64,000 bases of DNA, taken from Streptomyces sp. NBC_00178. Lineage in GTDB: Bacteria > Actinomycetota > Actinomycetes > Streptomycetales > Streptomycetaceae. This document shows positions 1 to 7,978 of this stretch, piece by piece; the first letter of the stretch is position 1; each line of letters begins with the position of its first letter. A program made the position numbers and the translations under genes. The stretch spans positions 620,001 to 684,000 of the forward strand of contig NZ_CP108143.1 in NCBI RefSeq assembly GCF_036206005.1, given 5' to 3'. The notes under the pieces are model-generated. The model saw only the letters and a list, made by a program, of their open reading frames with translations, was not told the DNA's origin and did no database searches.

Positions 1-727
1 CGACGAACAGCCGGTCGAAGGACGTCAGGCAGTGGTCGACCGGGCTGCCCATCCGGGCCGGCAGCCGCCGCACCCGCACACCTGGCAGTGCCCGGACGTC
101 GTCGGTGAGCCGCACCAGGAAAAGGCGTACGCCGTGGTCGGCGCCGTCGGCCAGCAGGCGCGCGGCGACCAGCCCGGACTTGGCGCCGCCCGCGGGGCTG
201 GTGTTGGGCATGAACTTCTGCGCACCCGCGTTCGGGGTGTGCAGGACGAACCCGTCGCGCGCACGGTCGTAGGTGGCCGTGGTCTCCATGGCGGAGGCGT
301 TGTTGCCGTGCGCGACCTCGGTGCAGAGGAAGGTCCCGATACGCCGCATCGAGAGGTGGTCGGAGAGGTCGCGGCGGCCGGTGGGGTCGTGGTCGAGCAG
401 GCTGCCGAGGAAGAGGTTGTAGTGGATGCCCGCCACGGTGGTGAGCGCGGGGTCCACGGGGCCGAGCCAGGCGTGCAGGGCCGCGAGCGCCCGGAGATCG
501 GCGGCGAGCCGCGCGCCGTTGTCGAGCGACCGGTTGAGGATCCGCAGCCGCTCGTAGGCGACCGCCAGGCGTTCGTCGGGTGTTCCCCCGGCGGGGCGGC
601 GGAACGGTTCTGTGCTGATCAGCCGCTGCCAGAAGCCGTGTTCGCGGCGGAAGTCCGGACCGAGGAGGACGCCGGTCAGCAGCTCGGCGGTGGACGGCGG
701 GGCGGTGTCGGTAAGGGTCACGGTCAT
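1..727 (-). CDS. Acyl-CoA oxidase/dehydrogenase-family flavoprotein, partial
   Basis: The open frame starts at ATG 727 and runs off the left edge, so about 242 N-terminal residues are present. After an all-helical N-terminal part they read into the middle beta domain of the acyl-CoA dehydrogenase/oxidase fold. The stretch TEVAHGNNASAMETTATYD followed by TPNAGAQKFMPNT is typical of actinobacterial acyl-CoA oxidases, which oxidise acyl-CoA with FAD. The C-terminal FAD-binding and catalytic part is outside the window, so substrate and oxidase versus dehydrogenase activity cannot be decided. The gene lies 38 bp downstream of the PfkB kinase gene on the same strand and may be co-transcribed, though no functional link is obvious. 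Confidence 0.75.
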   Translation of the reverse strand, partial: MTVTLTDTAPPSTAELLTGVLLGPDFRREHGFWQRLISTEPFRRPAGGTPDERLAVAYERLRILNRSLDNGARLAADLRALAALHAWLGPVDPALTTVAGIHYNLFLGSLLDHDPTGRRDLSDHLSMRRIGTFLCTEVAHGNNASAMETTATYDRARDGFVLHTPNAGAQKFMPNTSPAGGAKSGLVAARLLADGADHGVRLFLVRLTDDVRALPGVRVRRLPARMGSPVDHCLTSFDRLFV

Positions 728-765
728 ACCGAGTTGAACGACCGGATCACGGGGAGGACACCCTG

Positions 766-1713
766 TCATCCGGGGGCGGTCACGCTGGTCAGAGCGGTTG
801 CCAGCTCCTCCCTGTCGGGAGGCAGCGCCCCGGCCCGGCCCACGGTCACGGCGGCCGACGCCACGGCGTGGCGCAGCACGTCACCGAGGACGGCGGGATC
901 CGGCGTCCGGAGCCGTGCGCGCCCCCGTGCGCCCAGCAGACCGTGCGAGGCCAGGGCGTGGAGCGTGCCGGACATGAAGGCGTCGCCCGCGCCCACGGTG
1001 TCCTCGATCCGGACGGGCGGCGCGCCGACGCGCACCACGGTGTCGCGCAGGAACGCCAGCGCGCCGTCGGCGCCCATGGTGAGCAGGACGACCGACGGGC
1101 CCGAGCGCACCCAGCGGGCCGCCGCGCTCTCGGGGGCCTCATCGGGATACAGGCGCCGCAGGTCCTCGTCGCTGGCCTTGACGATGTCGCTCAGGGCGAC
1201 GAAGTGCTCGGCGCGGCGCACCGCGTGGGCGTGGTCGCCCATCAGCGCCGGACGCACGTTGGGGTCGTAGCTGACGGTCGCCGTGGCCCGCAGGTCCTCC
1301 ACGAGGCGCAGGACGGTGCCCGCGCCGGGTTCCAGTGCGGTGGCGACGGACCCGGTGTGCACGTGCAGCGGCAGCTCGCCGGGCCGGTCGACGTCACCCA
1401 GGGTCCAGGTGATGGCGAAGGTGTACGCGGCCCGGCCCTCGTCGTCGAGTTCGACCGTGGCCGCCGGGGTGGGCGCCCCGCTCCCGTCCGTCAGGACCCG
1501 CACCCCGGCCGACGCGAGGTGGTCCCTGATCAGCCGGCCGTCGGCGTCGGGGCCGAGCTGGGTCAGCAGTGTGGTGTCGCGGCCCAGCCGGGCCAGCCCG
1601 TACGCGACGTTCGCGGGGCTGCCGCCCGGATGGGTCCGGTCCGGCTCTCCCGGCGTCCTGACGATGTCGGCGACGCATTCGCCGATGACCAGCAGGGCGG
1701 GGCTGTCGGGCAT
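766..1713 (-). CDS. PfkB-family carbohydrate kinase (fructokinase-like)
   Basis: A 315-residue cytoplasmic sugar kinase of the PfkB/ribokinase family. The N-terminal signature GGSPANVAYGLARLG binds the sugar. The C-terminal signature DTVGAGDAF has its catalytic Asp at about residue 244. The family phosphorylates a free sugar with ATP; fructose is the likeliest substrate by general resemblance to fructokinases, but this is inference. ATG 1713 is supported by an AGGAGA ribosome-binding site a few bases upstream. It is paralogous to the kinase at 60344-61258, including a shared ASDEDL(R/E)RL stretch. It follows rpmE2 after 146 bp on the same strand. Confidence 0.85.
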   Translation of the reverse strand: MPDSPALLVIGECVADIVRTPGEPDRTHPGGSPANVAYGLARLGRDTTLLTQLGPDADGRLIRDHLASAGVRVLTDGSGAPTPAATVELDDEGRAAYTFAITWTLGDVDRPGELPLHVHTGSVATALEPGAGTVLRLVEDLRATATVSYDPNVRPALMGDHAHAVRRAEHFVALSDIVKASDEDLRRLYPDEAPESAAARWVRSGPSVVLLTMGADGALAFLRDTVVRVGAPPVRIEDTVGAGDAFMSGTLHALASHGLLGARGRARLRTPDPAVLGDVLRHAVASAAVTVGRAGALPPDREELATALTSVTAPG

Positions 1714-1859
1714 GGGTGGCGGGTCTCCTGTGGGGGACGCGGGCTGCGGTGCCCGGCGGGAAACGGCGGTCGGGGTGCTGTGCTGACTGCCGCCGATTCT
1801 GCCCGGTGCACAGGAGCGTGCCTGACCAGGGGGTCGTCCCCGCGACCCGGGACCGGCGG

Positions 1860-2123
1860 TCAGGAGGAGGCTCCGCGCCCTTCCTCCCCGTACCGCTTCT
1901 CGAACTTCGCGACCTGCCCCTCGGTGTCGACCACCCGCGCCTTCCCGGTGAAGAACGGGTGGCTCTCCGCCGAGATCTCGACGTCGATGACCGGGTAGCT
2001 GTTGCCGTCGTCCCAGTCGATCGTCCGGTCGCTCGACGCGGTGGACCGGGTCAGGAAGGCGTACCCGGCGGAGCGGTCGCGGAAGACGACGGGGCGGTAC
2101 GACGGGTGCTTGTCCTGCTGCAT
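1860..2123 (-). CDS. rpmE2: 50S ribosomal protein L31 type B (zinc-independent)
   Basis: An 87-residue protein starting [16 protein letters not shown], with the L31 hallmarks [19 protein letters not shown] and a C-terminal FEKRYG. It has no cysteines, so it is the zinc-free type B paralog that replaces zinc-binding L31 on ribosomes under zinc limitation. In Streptomyces such genes are known to be Zur-repressed. I looked for a Zur-like AT-rich palindrome in the 130 bp upstream and saw none, so it may be expressed from further upstream. The start at 2123 gives the usual family length; the frame stays open upstream, but that extension has no family resemblance. Confidence 0.93.
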   Translation of the reverse strand: MQQDKHPSYRPVVFRDRSAGYAFLTRSTASSDRTIDWDDGNSYPVIDVEISAESHPFFTGKARVVDTEGQVAKFEKRYGEEGRGASS

Positions 2124-2253
2124 GCCTGCTCCTCGGGATACGGGGATCTCGCGTCCCAGCCTCCCGAACGGCGGGGCGCGGCGCGATCCGGGGCGTCCGT
2201 ACGGAGCAGCGGCCCCGCTGCCCGGGGCGCGGGCGGCCGCCCGGATCCCGGGG

Positions 2254-3132
2254 TCAGCCGGCCGCCTCCAGGGCGTCGGCGACGAGTCCGAGGAACCGCG
2301 CGTGGGCACGGGCGCTGCAGAGCGGTTCCGGGTTCCACGGCACGGTCCGCACGCCCGGGGCGGCGTCCCGCCACGCGGGTTCCCCGATCTCGGCGAGGGG
2401 CACGGCGTTGGCCCTGATGTCCGCCAGGACGACGCCCGGCTCCAGGGCCGCGGCCTGGGTCCAGTCGACGGTCGCCCAGTTGACACCGGCCCCCTCGGGC
2501 GGGGACACCAGCTCCACACCGAGCTCCGCCAGCACCCGTAGCTCCGGCCACATCCGCGGGCGCGCGACATAGGCCTGCCCGGGGCCGGCGGGAGAGAGGG
2601 CCAGCACGCGGGGGCCGCCGGGGGAATGGGAGCGTGCGACGGCGCGCAGGCGCTCGCGCGCCGCTTCCAGGCCGCTCGCCGCGTCCGGGTCCGTCGAGCC
2701 GCCGAGCGAACGCGCGAGTGCGGCGAACCGCTCGCTGACGCGGTCCAGGGTGCGCGCCTGCCCGACGTCGATCACGACGACCGGAACGCTCTCCTCCAGG
2801 TGCTTGGCGGTGTCGGGTTCCAGACCGTAGAGCTGGCCGTGGCCGTAGCTGACGGCGACGACCAGGTCGGGCCGGCCGCGTAACAGCGTGTCGAGGTCCA
2901 GGTCGTCACCGGCGCCCCGGTAGTCGACGGCGTCCAGGGGAAGGCCGCCGGCCTTGGCCCGGTCCGGCCCGGCGCCGTCGTGGCCCGAGCCGAAGATCCC
3001 CTCCGGGCGGACACCGTGATCCCAGAGGGTCGCGCCCGCCTGGATGTAGGCCAGCACCCTGGACGGACGGCGGTCCGCCGCCGCCAGCCGGCCTCGGTCG
3101 TCCTCGAAGCTCCACCCGCTCTGCTCGGCCAT
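2254..3132 (-). CDS. TroA/FhuD-like solute-binding domain protein without signal peptide
   Basis: A 292-residue protein resembling periplasmic binding proteins for iron-siderophores or metals (TroA-like fold). It has an N-terminal lobe with [17 protein letters not shown] and [11 protein letters not shown], a linking helix, and a C-terminal lobe with [16 protein letters not shown]. The N-terminus ([16 protein letters not shown]) is hydrophilic, with no signal peptide or lipobox, so the protein is predicted to be cytoplasmic, which is odd for this fold. ATG 3132 has a GGAGGG site upstream and lies 6 bp after the acetyltransferase stop, so the two are co-transcribed. No permease or ATPase gene is adjacent. 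Ligand and role are unknown. Confidence 0.7.
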   Translation of the reverse strand: MAEQSGWSFEDDRGRLAAADRRPSRVLAYIQAGATLWDHGVRPEGIFGSGHDGAGPDRAKAGGLPLDAVDYRGAGDDLDLDTLLRGRPDLVVAVSYGHGQLYGLEPDTAKHLEESVPVVVIDVGQARTLDRVSERFAALARSLGGSTDPDAASGLEAARERLRAVARSHSPGGPRVLALSPAGPGQAYVARPRMWPELRVLAELGVELVSPPEGAGVNWATVDWTQAAALEPGVVLADIRANAVPLAEIGEPAWRDAAPGVRTVPWNPEPLCSARAHARFLGLVADALEAAG

Positions 3133-3138
3133 GCCGTC

Positions 3139-3831
3139 TCACCCCTCCGGACGGGCGGCCTCGGCGCTCTCCGGGGCTCGCCACCCACTACTTGCCCAGC
3201 CCGCCGGTCCCACACCCTCGGTGGAGCGCCCCAGATAGGTCAGGGGCCCCGGGTCGGGGACGTCGATCACCCGGAAGCCGAGGCGGTCGTAGAAGGCCCT
3301 GGCCGGGGTGTTGGCGGTCACCATGGACAGGTGCACGGCCGGTACGCCCCCGCTGTGCAGGGCGTACAGGAAGGTGTCCATCAGCTTCCGGCCGTACCCC
3401 CTGCGCTGCCAGGCCGGCAGCAGGTCGATGTGCAGGTGGGCGGGGTGGGCGTCCAGTTCGGGGAGGACCATGCGCTCGGGGCGGTACAGGAGAGCCGTCA
3501 TGGCCTCCGTGGGCGAGTGCGGCTCACCCCCGGGCTCCGGGAAGCGGTCCCTCACCCGGGGCAGCCAGATCTCGCGGAAGTCCGCGGCGAAGCGCCGGGT
3601 GTCCGCCGTGCCCAGGACGTAGCCGACGGCCCGCCCCGAGCCGTCGTCGAGGACGAAGGCCAGCTCGGGTTCGAGGTGGGCGTACGGCGCCGCGAAGAGC
3701 GCGGGCATCAGCCAGGGGTCGGGGTGGAGGTGCCGGGAGTCACCGCCGTTGTCGGCCGTGCGGACGCAGATGTCCGCCAGGGCCTCGTGGTCCGCGGGGC
3801 GGTAGGGCCGTACGTGCGCTGCCTCGGTCAT
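3139..3831 (-). CDS. GNAT N-acetyltransferase, OGA-HAT-like
   Basis: About 230 residues. The start at 3831 (MTEAAHVRPYRPADHEAL) is preferred over an in-frame codon 33 bp upstream, because that one would put the CebR-type box inside the gene. The acetyl-CoA-binding motif is LPAWQRRGYGRKLMD (about residues 158-172), followed by VTANTPARAFYDRLGF. From memory, the opening, the ICVRTADNGGDSRHL stretch and the whole layout closely match bacterial relatives of the C-terminal acetyltransferase-like domain of human O-GlcNAcase, including one from Streptomyces sviceus. Their substrate is unsettled. The gene heads a unit with the solute-binding-like gene. The operator at 3850-3863 suggests control by cello-oligosaccharides. 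Confidence 0.85.
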   Translation of the reverse strand: MTEAAHVRPYRPADHEALADICVRTADNGGDSRHLHPDPWLMPALFAAPYAHLEPELAFVLDDGSGRAVGYVLGTADTRRFAADFREIWLPRVRDRFPEPGGEPHSPTEAMTALLYRPERMVLPELDAHPAHLHIDLLPAWQRRGYGRKLMDTFLYALHSGGVPAVHLSMVTANTPARAFYDRLGFRVIDVPDPGPLTYLGRSTEGVGPAGWASSGWRAPESAEAARPEG

Positions 3832-3849
3832 GGCCGCATCCTCCACCCT

Positions 3850-3863
3850 TGGGAGCGCTCCCA
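3850..3863. promoter_or_regulatory. CebR-type operator TGGGAGCGCTCCCA
   Basis: A perfect 14-bp palindrome identical to the known Streptomyces CebR box, the target of the LacI-family cellobiose/cello-oligosaccharide repressor. It ends 19 bp before the preferred acetyltransferase start at 3831 and lies in the 51-bp gap after the YihY gene. No cellulase or cellobiose transporter is nearby, so the regulator would be encoded elsewhere. Confidence 0.85.
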
Positions 3864-3882
3864 CAAGGGGCCCGCAGGCCGG

Positions 3883-4794
3883 TCAGGACGCCTTCCCCTC
3901 CCGCGGGCACGCCGTGCGGGCGAGCTCCACGTTGAACTGGGCGCCGGTCAGGAGGGAGAGGTTCGCGAACCAGACCCAGATCAGGAAGACGACCAGACCC
4001 GCGAGCGAACCGTAGAGCCTGCTGTAGCTCCCGACGTGGGTCGCGTAGAGGGCGAAGCCGGCCGAGGCGACCAGCCACAGGAACGCGGCGAGCACACCAC
4101 CGGGCAGCCCTCGTCGCACCCCCCGGGCCGTGCGTGGGCCGGTGTTGAAGAGGACCACGATGAGGCAGGCGACCAGGCAGAGCAGCACGGGCCACTTGAG
4201 GGCGGCCCAGAGCGTCTCACCGGCCTGGGCGAGACCGATGCGGCGGCCGAGCCACCGGGCGAGGGGACCGGTGAGCACGAGGGCGAAGGCACTGGCCATC
4301 AGCAGGACGAGCAGCCCGACGGCCGAGGCCACGATGATGTGCACCTGGCGCAGCGGCGGCCTGGTGTCCTTCACGTCGTGCATGGCGTGCATCGCCCGCC
4401 GGAAGACCGCCAGGTAGCTGGACGCCGACCAGATGGCGCTGACACTGCCCGTGGCGACGAGGAGCCACACGGCGGTGCGCTCCTGGGTGGCCGCCTCCAG
4501 GGGCCGGCGCAGCGCAGCGCCCGACTCGGCCGGCGCGATCGCCGTGATGTCGGCGATCAACGCGTTGGTCGCGCCGGGGTTGGCCAGGCCGATGACGGAG
4601 ACCGTGACCAGAAGCGCGGGGAGCAGGGCGAGGATCGCGTAGTAGGTGAGGGCAGCGGCCCAGTCGGAGATGTCGTCGTTCCACAAGGAGACGGGCGTCC
4701 GGCGCAGAGCGGTGCGCCACCGCCTCGTCGTCGCGGTGCGTCCGCCCGTGCGCGGGGGGCGTTCCGCGAGGGGGGTGTCGGTCCTGCTGGGCAC
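3883..4794 (-). CDS. YihY/BrkB-family inner-membrane protein
   Basis: A 303-residue polytopic membrane protein of the YihY (formerly BrkB/ribonuclease BN) family. After a basic N-terminus come about six hydrophobic segments. Family landmarks are WAAALTYYAILALLPALL near residue 45 and YSRLYGSLAGLVVFLIWVWF near residue 260. The family is widespread, but its transport or structural role is not established. It ends 51 bp before the acetyltransferase gene and is separated from it by the CebR-type box, so it is probably a separate unit. Confidence 0.88.
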   Translation of the reverse strand: MPSRTDTPLAERPPRTGGRTATTRRWRTALRRTPVSLWNDDISDWAAALTYYAILALLPALLVTVSVIGLANPGATNALIADITAIAPAESGAALRRPLEAATQERTAVWLLVATGSVSAIWSASSYLAVFRRAMHAMHDVKDTRPPLRQVHIIVASAVGLLVLLMASAFALVLTGPLARWLGRRIGLAQAGETLWAALKWPVLLCLVACLIVVLFNTGPRTARGVRRGLPGGVLAAFLWLVASAGFALYATHVGSYSRLYGSLAGLVVFLIWVWFANLSLLTGAQFNVELARTACPREGKAS

Positions 4795-4831
4795 GCGGAT
4801 TCTCCGGGGGACGTAGGAGGAGCGGAGGAGC

Positions 4832-4880
4832 GGGAGGGCCGGGCGTCGTCACGGATGGTCCGACGACCCGGCCTCCTCCC
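4832..4880 (-). terminator. Hairpin after the alpha-glucoside operon
   Basis: Inverted repeat whose core is GGCCGGG against CCCGGCC, extended on both sides with small bulges, lying just beyond the cupin stop codon. A factor-independent terminator without a long U-run, as is common in streptomycetes. Confidence 0.5.
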
Positions 4881-4922
4881 TTTCTCTCATGCCTCGATCC
4901 CGCGGGTGTACTCCAGACCGGC

Positions 4923-5240
4923 TCAGACGTTGACGGCCGTGAGCAGCACCACCGCGTCCTCCAGGGCCAGCAGCCCGTGCCGCTCCTGGGGGATGGGGTG
5001 GAGCCGCCCCTCCGCCAGCTCCACGTCCCCCGACGCGGCGGTGATCCGCACGGCGCCGCGCAGCACCTGCAGCGACGCGGCGGGCGGGGCGTTGTGCTCG
5101 TCCAGGGCGGAGCCCGCGGTCAGCGCGATCACCGTCTGCCGCAGTGGCTCCTGGCGCAGCAGCAGGTGCGCGCTGCGCCCGTGCGCCGCGGCACGGGCCG
5201 CGGACAGGTGCTCGTCGGCGAGAGCGTTGAGATCGTCCAT
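4923..5240 (-). CDS. Small single-domain cupin protein
   Basis: A 105-residue protein, MDDLNALADEHL onward, with a compact beta-barrel pattern: an RQTVIALTAGSALDEHNAPPAAS strand-turn, LQVLRGAVRIT, and a C-terminal ERHGLLALEDAVVLLT. Only one His of the usual cupin metal site is clear, so metal binding is uncertain. ATG 5240 is chosen because the family-like part begins there, although the frame stays open far upstream inside the glucosidase gene. It lies 32 bp after the alpha-glucosidase stop and is the last gene of the cassette. It may be a sensor or accessory protein; its function is unknown. Confidence 0.65.
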   Translation of the reverse strand: MDDLNALADEHLSAARAAAHGRSAHLLLRQEPLRQTVIALTAGSALDEHNAPPAASLQVLRGAVRITAASGDVELAEGRLHPIPQERHGLLALEDAVVLLTAVNV

Positions 5241-5272
5241 ACGACCACTGTGCCGCAGCCTCCGCTCCCCCG

Positions 5273-6907
5273 CTATCCCTCCCCGCGCAGCCAGGCCGCG
5301 GTGTCGGGGGGCAGCGTGCCCGAGGGGTCCAGCGGGGCGCTGGTCAGCAGGACCGTGTCGTGGTCGGGGAGCGCCACGGGACCGGCCGAGAGGTTGACGA
5401 CGCAGATCAGGCCGTGCGTGCGCGCGAACGCCAGGACGCCCGGCTCCGACGGCAGCCAGTTCAGCCGGCCCTCCGCGGTCTCGCCGGGGGCGGCGGCGAA
5501 ACCCGGTTCGGCGCGCCTCAGCCCCAGCGCCGTGCGGTAGAGGCTGAGCATGGACGCGGGATCGGTGCTCTGCGTGTCGGCCGCGTACGAGGGCCAGGAC
5601 TCCGGCTGCGGCAGCCAGGGCTCCCCCGTCGATCCGAAGCCGGCGTAGGGCTCGCCGGCGGACCACGGCAGGGGCACGCGGCAGCCGTCGCGGCCGGGGT
5701 CGACGCCGCCCGAGCGCAGGTGCATCGGGTCCTGGATCCGCTCGCGGGGGATCTCGGCCTCGGGCAGGCCGAGCTCCTCCCCCTGGTAGAGGTAGACGGC
5801 TCCTGGCAGCGCCAGTGAGAGCAGGGCGGCGGCACGCGCCCGCCGGGTGCCGAGCTCCGGGTCGGTGGGCGTGCCGAAGACCTTGGCCGCGAAGTCGAAG
5901 CCGGTGTCCTCGCGTCCGTAACGGGTGACGGTGCGGGTCACGTCGTGGTTGCACAGCACCCAGGTGGCGGGGGCGCCGACCGGGGCGTGCTCGGCGAGCG
6001 TGTCGTCGATCGAGGAGCGCAGGAGCCCGGCGTCCCACGGGCAGGAGAGGAAGGTGAAGTTGAAGGCCGTGTGCAGTTCGTCGGGGCGCAGGTAGCGGGC
6101 GAAGCGCTCGGAGTCCGGGAGCCAGACCTCGCCGACGAAGATGGCCCCGTAGGCGTCCGCGATGGTGCGCCAGGAGCGGTAGATGTCGTGGAGCTCGTCG
6201 CGGTCGATGTACGGGTGCGGGTCGACGCCCTCGGTGAAGTCGGGCAGTGCGGGGTCCTTGGCGAGCAGGGCCGCGGAGTCGATGCGCACGCCGGCCACGC
6301 CCCGCTCGAACCAGAAGCGCAGGACGTCCTCGTGCTCCTGGCGGACCGCGGGGTGCGCCCAGTTGACGTCGGGCTGCCCGGGGGCGAAGAGGTGCAGGTA
6401 CCACTGGCCGTCGTCGAGCCGCGTCCAGGGTGTGCCGCCGAATTCGGAGACCCAGTCGTTGGGCGGGATCTCGCCGTGCTCGCCGCGTCCCTCACGGAAG
6501 TGGAAGAGATCGCGTTCGGGGCTGCCCGGTGCGGCGGCCAGGGCGGCGCGGAACCAGCTGTGCCGGTCGGAGACGTGGTTGGGGACGATGTCGATGATGG
6601 TGCGGATGCCCAGGTCGCGTGCCTCGGCGATGAGCTTCTCGGCCTCGGCGAGGGTGCCGAAGGCGGGGTCGATGGCGCGGTAGTCGGCCACGTCGTAGCC
6701 GCCGTCGGCCAGCGGGGAGAGGTACCAGGGGGTGAACCACAGTGCGTCCACGCCCAGTTCGACGAGGTAGGGAAGCTTCGCCCGGACGCCCGCGAGGTCG
6801 CCGGTGCCGTCTCCGTCGCCGTCGGCGAAGCTGCGTACGTAGATCTGGTAGATGGCGGCGTCGCGCCACCACGGTGCGGTGGCCTCGGTCGGACGGATGG
6901 CTGCCAC
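5273..6907 (-). CDS. GH13 alpha-glucosidase (cytoplasmic)
   Basis: A 544-residue glycoside hydrolase family 13 enzyme without a signal peptide. It begins with the family's WWRDAAIYQIYVRSFAD. The TIM barrel shows DIVPNHVS, GVRIDSAALL with nucleophile Asp210, GEVW with acid/base Glu260 and CNHDVTR with Asp322. Overall layout matches oligo-1,6-glucosidase/alpha-glucosidases that hydrolyse imported short alpha-glucosides to glucose. It is the fourth gene of the binding protein-permease-permease-hydrolase cassette, 111 bp after the MalG-like gene, so it very probably processes what that importer brings in. Linkage preference cannot be read from sequence. The neighbouring alpha-1,3-glucanase gene makes nigero-oligosaccharides a candidate next to maltose-type sugars. 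Confidence 0.92.
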   Translation of the reverse strand: MAAIRPTEATAPWWRDAAIYQIYVRSFADGDGDGTGDLAGVRAKLPYLVELGVDALWFTPWYLSPLADGGYDVADYRAIDPAFGTLAEAEKLIAEARDLGIRTIIDIVPNHVSDRHSWFRAALAAAPGSPERDLFHFREGRGEHGEIPPNDWVSEFGGTPWTRLDDGQWYLHLFAPGQPDVNWAHPAVRQEHEDVLRFWFERGVAGVRIDSAALLAKDPALPDFTEGVDPHPYIDRDELHDIYRSWRTIADAYGAIFVGEVWLPDSERFARYLRPDELHTAFNFTFLSCPWDAGLLRSSIDDTLAEHAPVGAPATWVLCNHDVTRTVTRYGREDTGFDFAAKVFGTPTDPELGTRRARAAALLSLALPGAVYLYQGEELGLPEAEIPRERIQDPMHLRSGGVDPGRDGCRVPLPWSAGEPYAGFGSTGEPWLPQPESWPSYAADTQSTDPASMLSLYRTALGLRRAEPGFAAAPGETAEGRLNWLPSEPGVLAFARTHGLICVVNLSAGPVALPDHDTVLLTSAPLDPSGTLPPDTAAWLRGEG

Positions 6908-7018
6908 GTGACGTTCCTTTCGGGCAGGAGGTACTCCGCCCCCGGCCCGGACACGGGGCGTGGATGGGTGGGCCGGAGGCGGAGTGCTGGTGGGGAGGCG
7001 GTGGTTCGGAGGGGGGCG

Positions 7019-7963
7019 TCAGCCCTTGAGGCCGCCCGCGGTGAGACCGCTCATGATGTTGCGCTGGAAGAGCAGGAAGATGAGCAGCGTCGGGACCGAC
7101 GCGATGGTGAGCGCGGCGATGAGGACGTTGAGCGGGACGCCGTTGGACAGCGAGTAGATGCCCACGTTGAGGGTCTGCTTCGCCGGATCGGGGAGGGTGA
7201 GCATGGGCCAGAGGAAGTCCTTCCAGACCCCGACCACCGCGAAGATGGACACGACCCCGAGGATCGGGCGCGATATCGGCAGCACGATGCTGCGCAGGGT
7301 GCGCAGCGGCGAGGCGCCGTCGATGGCCGCGGCGTCGAGGAGCTCACCCGGGATCGAGTCGAAGAACCGCTTCAGCAGGAAGATGTTGAAGGCGTTGGTG
7401 ACCGACGGGAGCCAGATCGCCCAGGGCGAGTTGAGCAGGTTCCGCTCGAAGATCGGCACGTCGAGGACCGTCAGGTACTGCGGGACCACGAGCACGGTCG
7501 CCGGGATCATCAGGGTGGCGAGCATCATGCCCAGGATGACCTTGCCGAAGACCGGGCGCAGTTTGGACAGCGAGTAGGCGGCGGCCACGTCGAGGACCAG
7601 CTGGAAGGCGAGCGCCCCGAAGGCGTAGTACAGGGTGTTGAAGAGCAGCTTGGACAGGTCCATCACGGTCCACGCCTGGGAGTAGTTCTCCGTGTGGACC
7701 GACGACGGGAAGACGGTCGGCGGGCTCTGGACGACCTCCTGGGTGGCCTTGAGGCCTCCGGTGACCATCCAGTAGAGCGGTCCGAGGAACGCCAGGGTGA
7801 AGGCCGTGACCACCAGGGCGAAGACGATCCAGTAGACGGCCCTGCCCCGGGGGCGGCCGAGCTGGGCCGGTGAGATCAGGGTCCGCTGGCGGCCCCGGTC
7901 CATGTCCCGGCGCCGGCCGGCGTTGCGGGCCCCGCGCCGGGAGACAAGCGTGTTCGATGCCAT
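7019..7963 (-). CDS. Carbohydrate ABC permease, MalG-like
   Basis: A 314-residue membrane protein with about six transmembrane segments and a basic N-terminal tail. The cytoplasmic EAA loop that contacts the ATPase reads ELLDAAAIDGASPLRTLRSI. It ends in GLTAGGLKG, the usual C-terminus of MalG-type subunits. It is the inner-membrane partner of the MalF-like subunit encoded 15 bp upstream and of the lipoprotein at 9030-10442. The cassette has no ATPase gene, so a shared MsiK-type ATPase encoded elsewhere is the likely energiser. Confidence 0.92.
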   Translation of the reverse strand: MASNTLVSRRGARNAGRRRDMDRGRQRTLISPAQLGRPRGRAVYWIVFALVVTAFTLAFLGPLYWMVTGGLKATQEVVQSPPTVFPSSVHTENYSQAWTVMDLSKLLFNTLYYAFGALAFQLVLDVAAAYSLSKLRPVFGKVILGMMLATLMIPATVLVVPQYLTVLDVPIFERNLLNSPWAIWLPSVTNAFNIFLLKRFFDSIPGELLDAAAIDGASPLRTLRSIVLPISRPILGVVSIFAVVGVWKDFLWPMLTLPDPAKQTLNVGIYSLSNGVPLNVLIAALTIASVPTLLIFLLFQRNIMSGLTAGGLKG

Positions 7964-7978
7964 CGTCGTGCTCCCGTC

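Noticed and set aside
2980-5397. An 805-codon plus-strand frame
   Set aside because: It crosses four well-supported minus-strand genes and shows low-complexity composition typical of an antisense shadow.
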